This document shows, in pieces, positions 6,203 to 13,342 of a stretch of 19,631 bases of DNA. The stretch lies in the NCBI GenBank assembly GCA_020849075.1, contig JADLGZ010000229.1, forward strand, positions 1 through 19,631, in the 5' to 3' direction. The notes beneath the pieces were generated by a model. The model saw nothing but the letters and a program-made list of their open reading frames with translations, was not told where the DNA came from and ran no database searches. Position 1 is the stretch's first letter. Each line of letters starts with the position of its first letter. The translations under genes were made by a program, and so were the position numbers. This DNA is from Fimbriimonadaceae bacterium. GTDB taxonomy: Bacteria; Armatimonadota; Fimbriimonadia; Fimbriimonadales; Fimbriimonadaceae.

Positions 6203-7363
6203 ATGCCTCGCTATCACCGACTCGGCGAAATGCCCGCGCAACGGCATATCCAGTTTCGCAAGCCCGACGGCAGCCTTTATGCTGAGCAGCTTTTTAGTAC
6301 TCACGGCTTCAGTGGCCCTATGGCACTGATGTATCACATTAACCTGCCGACCGAGGTGATGGGTTGGGAGGACATGGGACAAATTGCTCCCGAGTTCCTG
6401 ACCGATGAGGCCCTGCGACACCGCCATTTCGTTACAGGTCGGATGCAGCCGAAGGGTGACGCGATTAGCGGACGAGTTCCGCTTATGGGTAACGCCGATG
6501 TTATTTGGAACAACGCTTGGATCGCTGAGCAAATGGTGGACTTCTTTAAGAACGCCGAAGCCGACGAGATACACTTTGTTCACGACGGCAGCGGTGTTCT
6601 TGAAACGATGTTTGGGGAAGTCCCATTTCGGCCCGGAGACTACTTGGTCATCCCTCGTGGAACGATTTGGAAGATCAGATACGACAAACTTCCCGTACGA
6701 TGCCTCGTTTTCGAAAGCCATGGAGAAGTGACGATTCCCCGTAGGTATCGCAATGACTTGGGCCAACTTCAGGAGCATGCTCCCTACCACGAGCGTGATT
6801 TCCGCCCACCGAGCTCACTACCAACTCAGGACGTTAAAGGGACCTTCAACGTGGTGGTCAAAGCTCGACAGAGGCTAACAAAGTACATCTATGGCTACCA
6901 CCCATTCGACATTGTTGGCTGGGATGGCTATGTGTATCCGTACGCATTCAGTATCCATGACTTTAGCCCAATTACAGGCAAGCTACATATGCCCCCACCC
7001 ATTCACCAGACCTTCCAGGCACCGGGATTCGTGGTTTGCTCGTTCTGTCCCCGCGTTCTAGACTTCCACCCAGAAGCGGTACCGATTCCCTATAACCACT
7101 CGAACGTGGACAGCGACGAGGTCTTGTATTATTGCAACGACAAGTTCGGCTCGAGAAAGGGAATCCAGGAAGGTTCGATAACCATGCACCCACTGGGGAT
7201 TCCGCATGGCCCCCAGCCGGGTGCGGTGGAGGCTTCTCTTGGTCACACCAAGACTGAAGAACTCGCTGTGATGCTCGATACCCATCGCCCCCTGTATATG
7301 ACCAAGGCAGCGCTGGCGATCGAAGATCCCGATTACTGGAAGAGTTGGCAACCGCCTTCCTAA
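6203..7363 (+). CDS. hmgA: Homogentisate 1,2-dioxygenase
   Basis: A 386-residue cupin-type dioxygenase of the shorter bacterial homogentisate dioxygenase branch (human ~445). It opens homogentisate to maleylacetoacetate with O2 and Fe(II) in tyrosine/phenylalanine breakdown. Matching segments include FGEVPFRPGDYLVIPRGT in the N-terminal cupin, a central NVVVKARQRLTKYIYGYHPFDIVGWDGYVYP-type region (about residues 215-245), and the iron site. The iron site has His299 and the acidic pair Asp305/Glu306 (HSNVDSDE), then His335 in GIPHGPQPG, which aligns with the human MLPHGPD motif. The Glu falls one residue later than in the human HxxxxxE spacing, so which acid binds iron should be aligned. No maleylacetoacetate isomerase or fumarylacetoacetase is next to it. 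Confidence 0.88.
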   Translation: MPRYHRLGEMPAQRHIQFRKPDGSLYAEQLFSTHGFSGPMALMYHINLPTEVMGWEDMGQIAPEFLTDEALRHRHFVTGRMQPKGDAISGRVPLMGNADVIWNNAWIAEQMVDFFKNAEADEIHFVHDGSGVLETMFGEVPFRPGDYLVIPRGTIWKIRYDKLPVRCLVFESHGEVTIPRRYRNDLGQLQEHAPYHERDFRPPSSLPTQDVKGTFNVVVKARQRLTKYIYGYHPFDIVGWDGYVYPYAFSIHDFSPITGKLHMPPPIHQTFQAPGFVVCSFCPRVLDFHPEAVPIPYNHSNVDSDEVLYYCNDKFGSRKGIQEGSITMHPLGIPHGPQPGAVEASLGHTKTEELAVMLDTHRPLYMTKAALAIEDPDYWKSWQPPS

Positions 7364-7416
7364 ATGCGGATCGCCGCGAAACTGGTGTGACCGTCTGCGC
7401 TGATACCCCGATCTGA

Positions 7417-7457
7417 TGCTAAACTCTGCTTCACGTTGCCTTTGGGCAACGCAGGAG
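7417..7457 (+). promoter_or_regulatory. Extended -10 promoter, leader hairpin and Shine-Dalgarno
   Basis: TGCTAAACT (7417-7425) is an extended -10 box and predicts a start near 7432. The leader contains a perfect 6-bp hairpin GTTGCC-TTTG-GGCAAC (7435-7450). It is followed three bases later by AGGAG (7453-7457), placed nine bases before the TTG start at 7467. This gene is thus ribosome-site led, unlike the leaderless genes nearby. There is no clear -35. Confidence 0.5.
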
Positions 7458-7466
7458 ATCAGACCA

Positions 7467-8588
7467 TTGGGTAGCGCATATACACCAGGACTCACCGTTA
7501 GCGGTAACACAACCGTCCGTCGCCCTCGACGTTTGCCGATCAAGGGCCAAGTGAAAGTACAGGTTGGCGATGCTGTTGGCCCACGAGACGTCGTTGCATC
7601 GGCTTCACTGCCTGGCATTTTGCAAACCATCAAGCTTGGAGAGAAGCTGGGACTTGAACCGAAGGAAGCCAGAGCGCTGTTCATGTACAAGGTGGGCGAC
7701 CATATTGACAAGGGGGAGATGGTGGCGGAGTCCAAGGGTTTCTTTGGCCTGTTTAAGACCACGGTCAAAAGCGACTACTCGGGAACGGTAGAAGCCATTT
7801 CCGATGTGAGCGGGCACGTATTGCTCAGGCAAGAGCCGATCCCGGTGGATCTGACTGCCTACATTTCGGGCAAGGTAGCGGAAATCATGCCGGAAGAAGG
7901 GGCCGTTATTGAGACACGCGGCGCGATGGTGCAAGGTATTTTCGGCATTGGTGGCGAACAAGAAGGCGAAATCCGGGTTGCGGTGAAGGATCATTCCCAG
8001 CCCCTTGAGGCCAGCGACATTCTTGACACGGATACGGGCAAGATTCTAGTTGGGGGATCGCAAGTCACCTTAGACTCCATACGCCGCGCTGAGGAGGTAG
8101 GGGTCGTCGGACTGATTGCGGGCGGGGTGCTGGATAGCGACCTGATTGAAGTCCTCGGTTACGATATTGGGGTTGCAATTACCGGGCAAGAAGCTCTCCC
8201 CGTTACAATCATGGTGACCGAAGGGTTCGGACGCCTGAACATGGCGGAGCGAACATTCAAGCTCCTACAGACTCTTCAGGGCAAAAAGGCGAGCATGAAT
8301 GGCGCAACTCAGATTCGGGCAGGGGTAATCCGGCCGGAGATCATCGTGCCGCTGGATCTCGGTGCGGACGAGGCCCATGAGGTGAGCGGAGCTCTTGAAC
8401 TGAAGGCGGGAACGCCAATTCGTATCATTCGAGAACCCTACTTCGGTGCTCTTGGTACGGTAACTGAGTTGCCATCGCAACTGGTCGTACTTGAATCAGG
8501 CACGGAGGTCCGCGTCCTTCGAGCAAAGCTGGAAAGCGGCGAGGAAGTTACGGTGCCGAGAGCTAACGTCGAGATTATCGCGACATGA
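7467..8588 (+). CDS. Conserved protein with lipoyl-like and KOW-like segments, unknown function
   Basis: A 373-residue protein without an assignable activity. The TTG at 7467 is chosen over the upstream ATG 7416 because an AGGAG site is correctly spaced for it and because 7416 falls inside the -10 box. The resulting N-terminus is MGSAYTPGLTVS. Residues ~85-130 (KVGDHIDKGEMVAESKGFFG, then SDYSGTVEAISDVSGHVLLR) resemble a biotinyl/lipoyl-type hybrid motif lacking the MKM lysine. A middle part (GGVLDSDLIEVLGYDIGVAI) looks alpha/beta. The C-terminal ~50 residues (YFGALGTVTELPSQ...VPRANVEII) fit a KOW/SH3-like barrel. I recall similar proteins in Chloroflexota and Firmicutes, but the function is not established. 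It ends one base before the response regulator start, so the two form an operon. Confidence 0.75.
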   Translation: MGSAYTPGLTVSGNTTVRRPRRLPIKGQVKVQVGDAVGPRDVVASASLPGILQTIKLGEKLGLEPKEARALFMYKVGDHIDKGEMVAESKGFFGLFKTTVKSDYSGTVEAISDVSGHVLLRQEPIPVDLTAYISGKVAEIMPEEGAVIETRGAMVQGIFGIGGEQEGEIRVAVKDHSQPLEASDILDTDTGKILVGGSQVTLDSIRRAEEVGVVGLIAGGVLDSDLIEVLGYDIGVAITGQEALPVTIMVTEGFGRLNMAERTFKLLQTLQGKKASMNGATQIRAGVIRPEIIVPLDLGADEAHEVSGALELKAGTPIRIIREPYFGALGTVTELPSQLVVLESGTEVRVLRAKLESGEEVTVPRANVEIIAT

Positions 8589-8589
8589 C

Positions 8590-9261
8590 ATGAAGATCCT
8601 TCTGGTTGATGACGAGGCAACTATTCTTGAAACGATAGAACAGAAGCTTCGGAAGGAGGGTTTCTCTGTCTTTACCGCAGCGTCAGCCGAAGAAGGAATG
8701 CGGCTCTATAAGCAAGTCCGACCAGACCTGATTGTCTTGGACGTCATGTTGCCAAATCGGTCGGGATTTGACTTGTGTCGAGCTATCCGCAAAGAATCCC
8801 ACACGCCGATCATTTTCTTGTCAGCCCGCGGTTCGGAGTCAGATCGGCTCCTTGGACTGGAACTGGGGGCGGACGATTACGTGGTCAAGCCTTTCAATCT
8901 GGGGGAGTTGGCCGCCCGGGTCAAAGCCGTCTTAAGGCGGGCGAGGGGTGAAACACCCCTGGAAATCGCCGAAAGCGGGGATCTGCGGGTTGATCCTCGT
9001 ACCCATATGGTGACCATCGGAGAAGAGGAGATTGAAATGGCACCCAAGGAGTTTGCGCTTCTCTACTTCATGGTGCGAAACTCGGGAAAGGTGTTCACCC
9101 GGGATCAGCTACTAGATCGTGTATGGGGTCAGGATGCTTTCGTGACATCGAGGACAGTGGATGTCCATGTACGATGGTTACGGTCTCGCCTGGAGGCAGA
9201 TCCAAGCAATCCTAAGCGCCTCCTAACTGTTCGTGGAGTGGGCTACAAGTTTGCTGGCTAG
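8590..9261 (+). CDS. OmpR/PhoB-type response regulator
   Basis: A 223-residue regulator with a complete receiver domain: acidic pair Asp7-Asp8, phospho-acceptor Asp51 (VLDVMLP), Ser78 in FLSARG, and Lys100 in VVKPF. After a short linker comes the winged-helix DNA-binding domain (about 128-222), with the MAPKEFALLYFM and RTVDVHVRWLRSRLE motifs and the VRGVGYKF ending typical of the family. The ATG at 8590 is used; longer upstream starts in this frame lie inside the previous gene. It starts one base after that gene's stop and shows no ribosome site of its own, so translation is probably coupled. No histidine kinase is encoded in the window, so its sensor is elsewhere. The stop overlaps the stop of the convergent gene in CTAG 9258-9261. 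Confidence 0.9.
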   Translation: MKILLVDDEATILETIEQKLRKEGFSVFTAASAEEGMRLYKQVRPDLIVLDVMLPNRSGFDLCRAIRKESHTPIIFLSARGSESDRLLGLELGADDYVVKPFNLGELAARVKAVLRRARGETPLEIAESGDLRVDPRTHMVTIGEEEIEMAPKEFALLYFMVRNSGKVFTRDQLLDRVWGQDAFVTSRTVDVHVRWLRSRLEADPSNPKRLLTVRGVGYKFAG

Positions 9262-9965
9262 GCGGCCAAGGGAAGGCTTTCAGGATCGGTCAGCGCTTCT
9301 CTTGGGAATGCCCACGTCGGATCCTTCTTGAAGAAGATGGTAAGGAAAGTTGCGACGAAGATTCTTCCGTCAATGATCAAGGAGCCATGCTTGGCGTAAT
9401 AGACCCCTAGGCGCATCTTGATTGGAGCAACCCGGACTCGATAGTCGTGCATGACATCTGCCGTACCCTCATGGAGGTTCTCTTGTGATCGAAACCAGAG
9501 GCTAGCAAAGTCGGTGATTCCTTGCGGCACATTTAGAACCTCCCGTTCCTCGGCGGTGTAATCCGCCACGATTCGTGGATCATTTGGCCTTGGCCCAACG
9601 ACGCTCATGTCGCCAATCAGGACGTTCCAGAACTGGGGCAGCTCATCAATTTTGGTCTTGCGCAGGATCTTCCCAAGAGGGGTGATACGAGGGTCTCCTG
9701 CGGCGGTGATGGCGGGACCGGCAAGATCGGCACCAATCGTCATTGTTCGAAACTTGAGCATGGCGAAGATGCGTCCGTTTTGCCCGACGCGCTTCGCTCT
9801 GTACAGTGAGGGCCCTTCGGAAGTTAGCCTCACCAGCGCTCCAGCGATGAGAAGCACGGGCAAGGTGAGAATCAATATGCCACTGCTGATGAAACAATCG
9901 GCCACCCGTTTGGATCGAAAGTACGCACGGCGGGGCATAAGGAGATTGTCGGTAGATCGCACCAC
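9258..9965 (-). CDS. Polyprenyl-phosphate sugar-1-phosphate transferase (WcaJ/PssY type)
   Basis: A 235-residue bacterial sugar transferase of the monotopic phosphoglycosyl transferase family, which loads the first sugar phosphate onto undecaprenyl phosphate for exopolysaccharide or O-antigen. One hydrophobic re-entrant/membrane helix is seen at about 24-45 (CFISSGILILTLPVLLIAGA). It is followed by SLYRAKRVGQNGRIF, MLKFRTM, KIDELPQFWNVLIGDMSVVG and PRP, including the catalytic Asp-Glu pair in KIDELPQ. The C-terminus (from ~190) is longer than the minimal core. The GTG at 9965 is chosen because TAGAGT lies seven bases upstream, but the ATG at 9938 (MPRRAYF) is also possible. It is divergent from a glycosyltransferase gene with 18 bp between the starts. 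Confidence 0.87.
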   Translation of the reverse strand: MVRSTDNLLMPRRAYFRSKRVADCFISSGILILTLPVLLIAGALVRLTSEGPSLYRAKRVGQNGRIFAMLKFRTMTIGADLAGPAITAAGDPRITPLGKILRKTKIDELPQFWNVLIGDMSVVGPRPNDPRIVADYTAEEREVLNVPQGITDFASLWFRSQENLHEGTADVMHDYRVRVAPIKMRLGVYYAKHGSLIIDGRIFVATFLTIFFKKDPTWAFPREALTDPESLPLAA

Positions 9966-9983
9966 ATTCGGTACTCTACGGCT
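9966..9983. promoter_or_regulatory. Symmetric bidirectional promoter between polysaccharide genes
   Basis: The only 18 bp between the divergent GTG (9965) and ATG (9984) contain TACTCTA (9972-9978). Read rightward, TACTCT is a TANNNT -10 box ending six bases before the ATG. Read leftward, TAGAGT (complement of 9973-9978) is a TANNNT box ending seven bases before the GTG. Predicted start sites are 9984 and about 9966, 18 bp apart, so both transcripts would be leaderless. -35 boxes would lie within the opposite gene, and none is obvious. Confidence 0.5.
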
Positions 9984-11216
9984 ATGTCCGGGTTAAAGAT
10001 CTGGTTGCTTCAAACTTGGGAGCCCAATCCACTAGATGACCCGACCGCCCGGCCATGGCGCACGGGGATGCTCGCCCAAAGGCTGGTTGCCAAAGGTCAC
10101 GATGTAACTTGGTGGTGCTCAAGTTTCAGCCACACGGCGAAACAATTCCGAAAACAGGGGCTTACCGAACTTGGCCCCAACTATCGCCTGCGAACCCTTC
10201 CCGCCCTAGGTTACAAGAGGCATGTGTCGTTGGCTCGACTCCGCGACCATCGCCACGTTGCTTGGCAATGGCGAGGTCTGTCAAGGGACGAATCGAAGCC
10301 AGACCTGATCGTTGCCAGCTACCCGACGATTGAGTTGTGCGCGGAAGCCGCCAGGTACGCCAAAGAGCAAGCGGTTCCATTGCTCATCGATATCCGTGAC
10401 CAATATCCTGACCTGTATTGGGAAAATGCACCTCGTATCACCCAGAGCTTGGTCCGGATACTCTGCCAATCGGCACGACAGGAAGCGGTAAGGGCGCTGG
10501 GCGGAGCCGTAGGGATTACGGCCAATGGTCCTGAAGTTGTGGATTGGGGCTTAGGTTACGCGGGGCGGAAGAGGGGAGCGTATGATCAGGCGCTCTACAT
10601 GAGTTATGATCCGCCGCCCGTGACTGACGAGGATCGAGCGCGGGCGCAGGAATTCTGGAAGGACTTTGAAGGCAAACAGATTGTTGCTTACACCGGAATG
10701 ATCGGACAGACGATCGAGGTCGCGCCAATCATGCATGCGGTTTCGGCATTTCCGGATGTTGAGTTTGTGTTTGCCGGTGGTGGAGATGGGCTTGCCCAAG
10801 CTCAGAAGTGGTCGGAGGATTTTCCCAATGTGCATTTCACCGGATGGTTAAAGACCCCCGAGATCCAGCGTTTGCTTGAGCTTGCGACTCTTGGCCTAGT
10901 GCCATATCGCGATCGGGCGAACTTCGAGCGGGGCATCACGAACAAGCCTGTCGAGTACTTGGCGTATTCGCTTCCGATAATAACGTCTCTCCAGCGGGGC
11001 CCCCTGGTTGAGATGCTCTTGGAGAGCGGTGCGGGCAGAACGTATCGAAACGCTGAGCCAGCGACGCTATCCAAGGTGATCTCGGAGGCATTGAGTAACT
11101 CTGAACAACTGAAGGCGATGCGAAGCAATGCTCGAGAATTATTCGAGCGAACTTTTCATCCGGACAAAGTGTTTGGCGCCTGGATTGAGATTATTGAGGC
11201 TGTGGCGGCAAAGTAG
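9984..11216 (+). CDS. GT4-family glycosyltransferase
   Basis: A 410-residue GT-B fold glycosyltransferase. The N-terminal acceptor domain begins KIWLLQTWEPNPLDDPTARP with MLAQRLVAKGHDVTWW, as in enzymes resembling WbpH/WbuB-type O-antigen transferases. The C-terminal nucleotide-sugar domain shows IVAYTGMIGQTIEVAPIMHA, VEFVFAGGGDGLAQ and LLELATLGLVPYR. It also contains FERGITNKPVEYLAYSLPI, whose Glu and the KxxEYLA pattern are the family's donor-binding EX7E-like region. A cytoplasmic enzyme adding a sugar to a lipid-linked glycan is expected; donor and acceptor are not predictable. The adjoining phosphoglycosyl transferase and Wzz gene support a surface polysaccharide role. The TAG stop abuts the stop of the convergent Wzz gene (TAGCTA, 11214-11219). 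Confidence 0.87.
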   Translation: MSGLKIWLLQTWEPNPLDDPTARPWRTGMLAQRLVAKGHDVTWWCSSFSHTAKQFRKQGLTELGPNYRLRTLPALGYKRHVSLARLRDHRHVAWQWRGLSRDESKPDLIVASYPTIELCAEAARYAKEQAVPLLIDIRDQYPDLYWENAPRITQSLVRILCQSARQEAVRALGGAVGITANGPEVVDWGLGYAGRKRGAYDQALYMSYDPPPVTDEDRARAQEFWKDFEGKQIVAYTGMIGQTIEVAPIMHAVSAFPDVEFVFAGGGDGLAQAQKWSEDFPNVHFTGWLKTPEIQRLLELATLGLVPYRDRANFERGITNKPVEYLAYSLPIITSLQRGPLVEMLLESGAGRTYRNAEPATLSKVISEALSNSEQLKAMRSNARELFERTFHPDKVFGAWIEIIEAVAAK

Positions 11217-12425
11217 CTATGCGCCGTGCTTGACAATAGAAACCGCGCCGCCTAGGAAGAGGCCGACCATGATCCCCAAGAAGGTGTTCATTCCGTAGTT
11301 TTTGTTTATCGGCTCAGGTTCAACCCGAGGCTCACTGAGGATCGTCCAGTTGACGGATTCAACTCCGGAGTTCAAGGTGGCTTCATCGAAGGATTGGCGT
11401 AATCCACTAAGGACAGCCTGAATCGCTTCGACTTCGAAATTTAGTTTCATGAGTTCAAGGGCCTTTGTTGGGGCGTGCTGAGTGAGTCCTTTCCAGAAGT
11501 CACGTTGCGTATCGAGCATCGCTTTGCGAGCCTCAAGCCCAGCGACCTCTGAGTCCAATCCTTGGGCGGCAGCCCGGAATCGCTGCGTAACTTCTAGTTC
11601 AAAGGCCCGGCGCGCGGACTCAAGTTCCTCCTTTCGCCGAGCAAGCTCTGGGTTTGAATCGCCAAGCTGCCTTCGGGCCGTTTCATACGAAAATTCGGCG
11701 GCCAGAAGCGCTTCTCGCTCGGGCAAGTTGCCAGTCAGGCTACTGGGTAACTCCGGATTTTGATGAGCTTCTTGCGCTTGTTTGCGCCGAACGGCGAGTT
11801 CCCGATTCACCGCGCCGAGTCGGGTTTCGGTATCCATCAATTGGGTTCGGTAGTAGAGGGCGGAGGCCGGGTTGGTCGGGTCTACGCCTATGTTAGCTTT
11901 CCGCTGAGCATCGCTCAATCGATCTGTAGCGATCGTCAGCTCTTGTTCGCGTTCGTCAATGGCACGTTTAAGAATTGCCGCCTGCCGACCCGCCGTCCCC
12001 AGCCCTGCTTGGCTGGCAATACTTCGTAGGTGCTTCGAGGCGGATGCTACGACTTGAAGCGCCGTGGTGCTCGAGGGGTCGGTGGCGCTGATCTCCAGTT
12101 GGTTCCGGTTCAGTTCGGCCTTTGAGTCCAGCATGGCTTCGACTGTCCTTCTTGGCACACCTAGATCCTTGGCGACTCGGTTCTGCAGTTCAATGCTCGA
12201 CACGATGCCCCGCAACATGTTGATTGGGCTGAAAGCCCCGATCGGGTTTGCTTTGGACTCAATTGTTGGGACCAATAGGCTTGCCTTTGCCATGTACAAG
12301 GGTGGGACTAGGCTCGTGTATGCGAGGCCGAGGATGCCGCCTAGGAGGCCCAGAGCGACCATCCATTTCCACCGTGCTCGGACAGCGCGGGCGTAGATAT
12401 CAATATCGTCCGGTGGTTGAGCCAC
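11217..12425 (-). CDS. Wzz/GumC-type polysaccharide chain-length determinant
   Basis: A 402-residue polysaccharide co-polymerase of the Wzz/BcsE-like group. A first membrane helix is near residues 18-40 (WKWMVALGLLGGILGLAYTS), followed by the family's short 'PPLYMAKASLLV' beta segment. A long periplasmic coiled-coil region is rich in Glu, Arg, Leu and Ala (AILKRAIDEREQELTIATDR and the repeated ELARRKEELESARRAFELEV-type runs). A proline-containing stretch (EPRVEPEPINKNYG) leads into the second helix (FLGIMVGLFLGGAVSIV). No C-terminal kinase domain is attached. The reading frame runs back into the tRNA gene, so the real start must lie after it. GTG 12425 is chosen because TATCCT sits six bases upstream. 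It probably sets the length of the polymer made by the neighbouring enzymes. Confidence 0.85.
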   Translation of the reverse strand: MAQPPDDIDIYARAVRARWKWMVALGLLGGILGLAYTSLVPPLYMAKASLLVPTIESKANPIGAFSPINMLRGIVSSIELQNRVAKDLGVPRRTVEAMLDSKAELNRNQLEISATDPSSTTALQVVASASKHLRSIASQAGLGTAGRQAAILKRAIDEREQELTIATDRLSDAQRKANIGVDPTNPASALYYRTQLMDTETRLGAVNRELAVRRKQAQEAHQNPELPSSLTGNLPEREALLAAEFSYETARRQLGDSNPELARRKEELESARRAFELEVTQRFRAAAQGLDSEVAGLEARKAMLDTQRDFWKGLTQHAPTKALELMKLNFEVEAIQAVLSGLRQSFDEATLNSGVESVNWTILSEPRVEPEPINKNYGMNTFLGIMVGLFLGGAVSIVKHGA

Positions 12426-12431
12426 AAGGCT

Positions 12432-12437
12432 AGGATA
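12432..12437 (-). promoter_or_regulatory. -10 box of the wzz gene, leaderless type
   Basis: TATCCT on the minus strand is followed by six bases and the GTG at 12425, predicting initiation on the G of the start codon. It begins three bases after the encoded CCA of tRNA-Arg, so the -35 region would lie inside the tRNA gene. Confidence 0.45.
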
Positions 12438-12440
12438 CCG

Positions 12441-12516
12441 TGGCGCCCCAGAGAGGACTCGAACCTCCGACAAACAGCTTAGAAGGCTGCTGCTCTATCC
12501 ACTGAGCTACTGGGGC
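12441..12516 (-). tRNA. tRNA-Arg (UCU anticodon)
   Basis: The complement folds as a standard cloverleaf. The acceptor stem is GCCCCAG/CTGGGGC with discriminator G, and the D arm is GCTC...GAGC. The anticodon arm is GCAGC-CTTCTAA-GCTGT with anticodon TCT (decodes AGA, and AGG by wobble), and the T arm is GGAGG-TTCGAGT-CCTCT. The CCA end is encoded (complement of 12441-12443). It lies four bases after the stop of the metallophosphoesterase gene and 15 bases before the wzz start, so it may be processed out of an mRNA. Confidence 0.95.
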
Positions 12517-12520
12517 GTGG

Positions 12521-13342
12521 TCAGGTCATTGTACTTTCTAAGGTGAGAATCACGACTTCAGGCGGACAGAAGAGGCGCGATGGCGGGCCAGTCGTACCAA
12601 CACCACTAGTAACAAACAGCGGCGTTGGCGTTTCGGGAAAGAAACCTCTTCGGTATTTGCGACCATTGCGTGATCCGATAAAGGGTTGACCCCATGGGGT
12701 CAGAAACTGACCCCCGTGACTATGCCCAGCAAGCATGAGGTCCCCTCGGCCGCCAAGTCTTGCGACGACGTCTGGTTCATGCCAAAGGACAATGGTTGGT
12801 GTATGGGTCGTGCTGTGCGGGGTGTTGAATGCCGCCTGGACGTCGGCCATGCCCGCGTTTGCGGAGTCAATGCCCACCCACTGAATACCGAGGTGAACCC
12901 AGTTCTCATTGCGAAGTAACTTGATATTAAGCTCGTCGCAGATTGAGGCCAATGGATCTGGTGTGCCGCCGAAGTACTCATGATTCCCGACACACGCAAC
13001 GGCGGCTCCGTTCATTAGCAACAGGGGTTCGAGGACGTCACCAAGTTTTGGGATGACTTGCGGCTTCCACCGAGCAACAAAGTCACCCACAAGGGCAACC
13101 ATATCGGGTTCTTCGTCTAAGGTGGCGGCTATCGCTCGTTGGGCAAGTTCAAGCGAGTAGCGGTCGCGAATATGCAGATCGCCGAGGAGGGCGAGCCGAA
13201 ACCCGTTTAGCCTGGCTGGCCATTCGGGCAAGTGCAGCGTAGTTCGCTTGACAACGAGCCGGTTGGATTCGACAACGGCGCCGTAGGCGAGGGCGCTGGC
13301 CGAAGCTCCGGCGAGGCCAAGGAGGAGAGGCCGCCAGTTCAT
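12521..13342 (-). CDS. Calcineurin-like metallophosphoesterase (YkuE/YaeI type)
   Basis: A 273-residue protein with one N-terminal hydrophobic helix (PLLLGLAGASASALAYGAVV) acting as anchor or signal. The full calcineurin-like metal-site series follows: LLGDLHI, ALVGDFV, CVGNHEYFGG, VLWHEPD and LAGHSHGGQF. The order D-x-H, GD, GNHE, H, GHSH places it in the YkuE/YaeI branch. Relatives include a periplasm-facing phosphoesterase and LpxG-like UDP-diacylglucosamine hydrolases; the substrate is not predictable here. The ATG overlaps the TGA of the upstream methyltransferase/reductase gene (ATGA, 13339-13342), so both belong to one operon even though the functions look unrelated. Four bases separate its stop from tRNA-Arg. 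Confidence 0.85.
   Translation of the reverse strand: MNWRPLLLGLAGASASALAYGAVVESNRLVVKRTTLHLPEWPARLNGFRLALLGDLHIRDRYSLELAQRAIAATLDEEPDMVALVGDFVARWKPQVIPKLGDVLEPLLLMNGAAVACVGNHEYFGGTPDPLASICDELNIKLLRNENWVHLGIQWVGIDSANAGMADVQAAFNTPHSTTHTPTIVLWHEPDVVARLGGRGDLMLAGHSHGGQFLTPWGQPFIGSRNGRKYRRGFFPETPTPLFVTSGVGTTGPPSRLFCPPEVVILTLESTMT

Noticed and set aside
6140..6790. 216-residue minus-strand ORF opposite hmgA
   Set aside because: Mirror of the conserved hmgA coding frame, with no family motif or credible start signal.
7058..7768. 236-residue minus-strand ORF across hmgA and the next gene
   Set aside because: It covers two well-supported genes in antisense and their promoter; the translation lacks any known motif.
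8491..8589. N-terminal extension of the response regulator
   Set aside because: It lies inside the preceding gene in another frame, and receiver domains begin at MKILLVDDE.
12426..12473. Extension of the wzz reading frame to an upstream start (MSEVRVLSGAP...)
   Set aside because: This stretch translates the 3' half of tRNA-Arg; the SEVRVLSGAP string is a well-known false product of tRNA genes. GTG 12425 is used instead.
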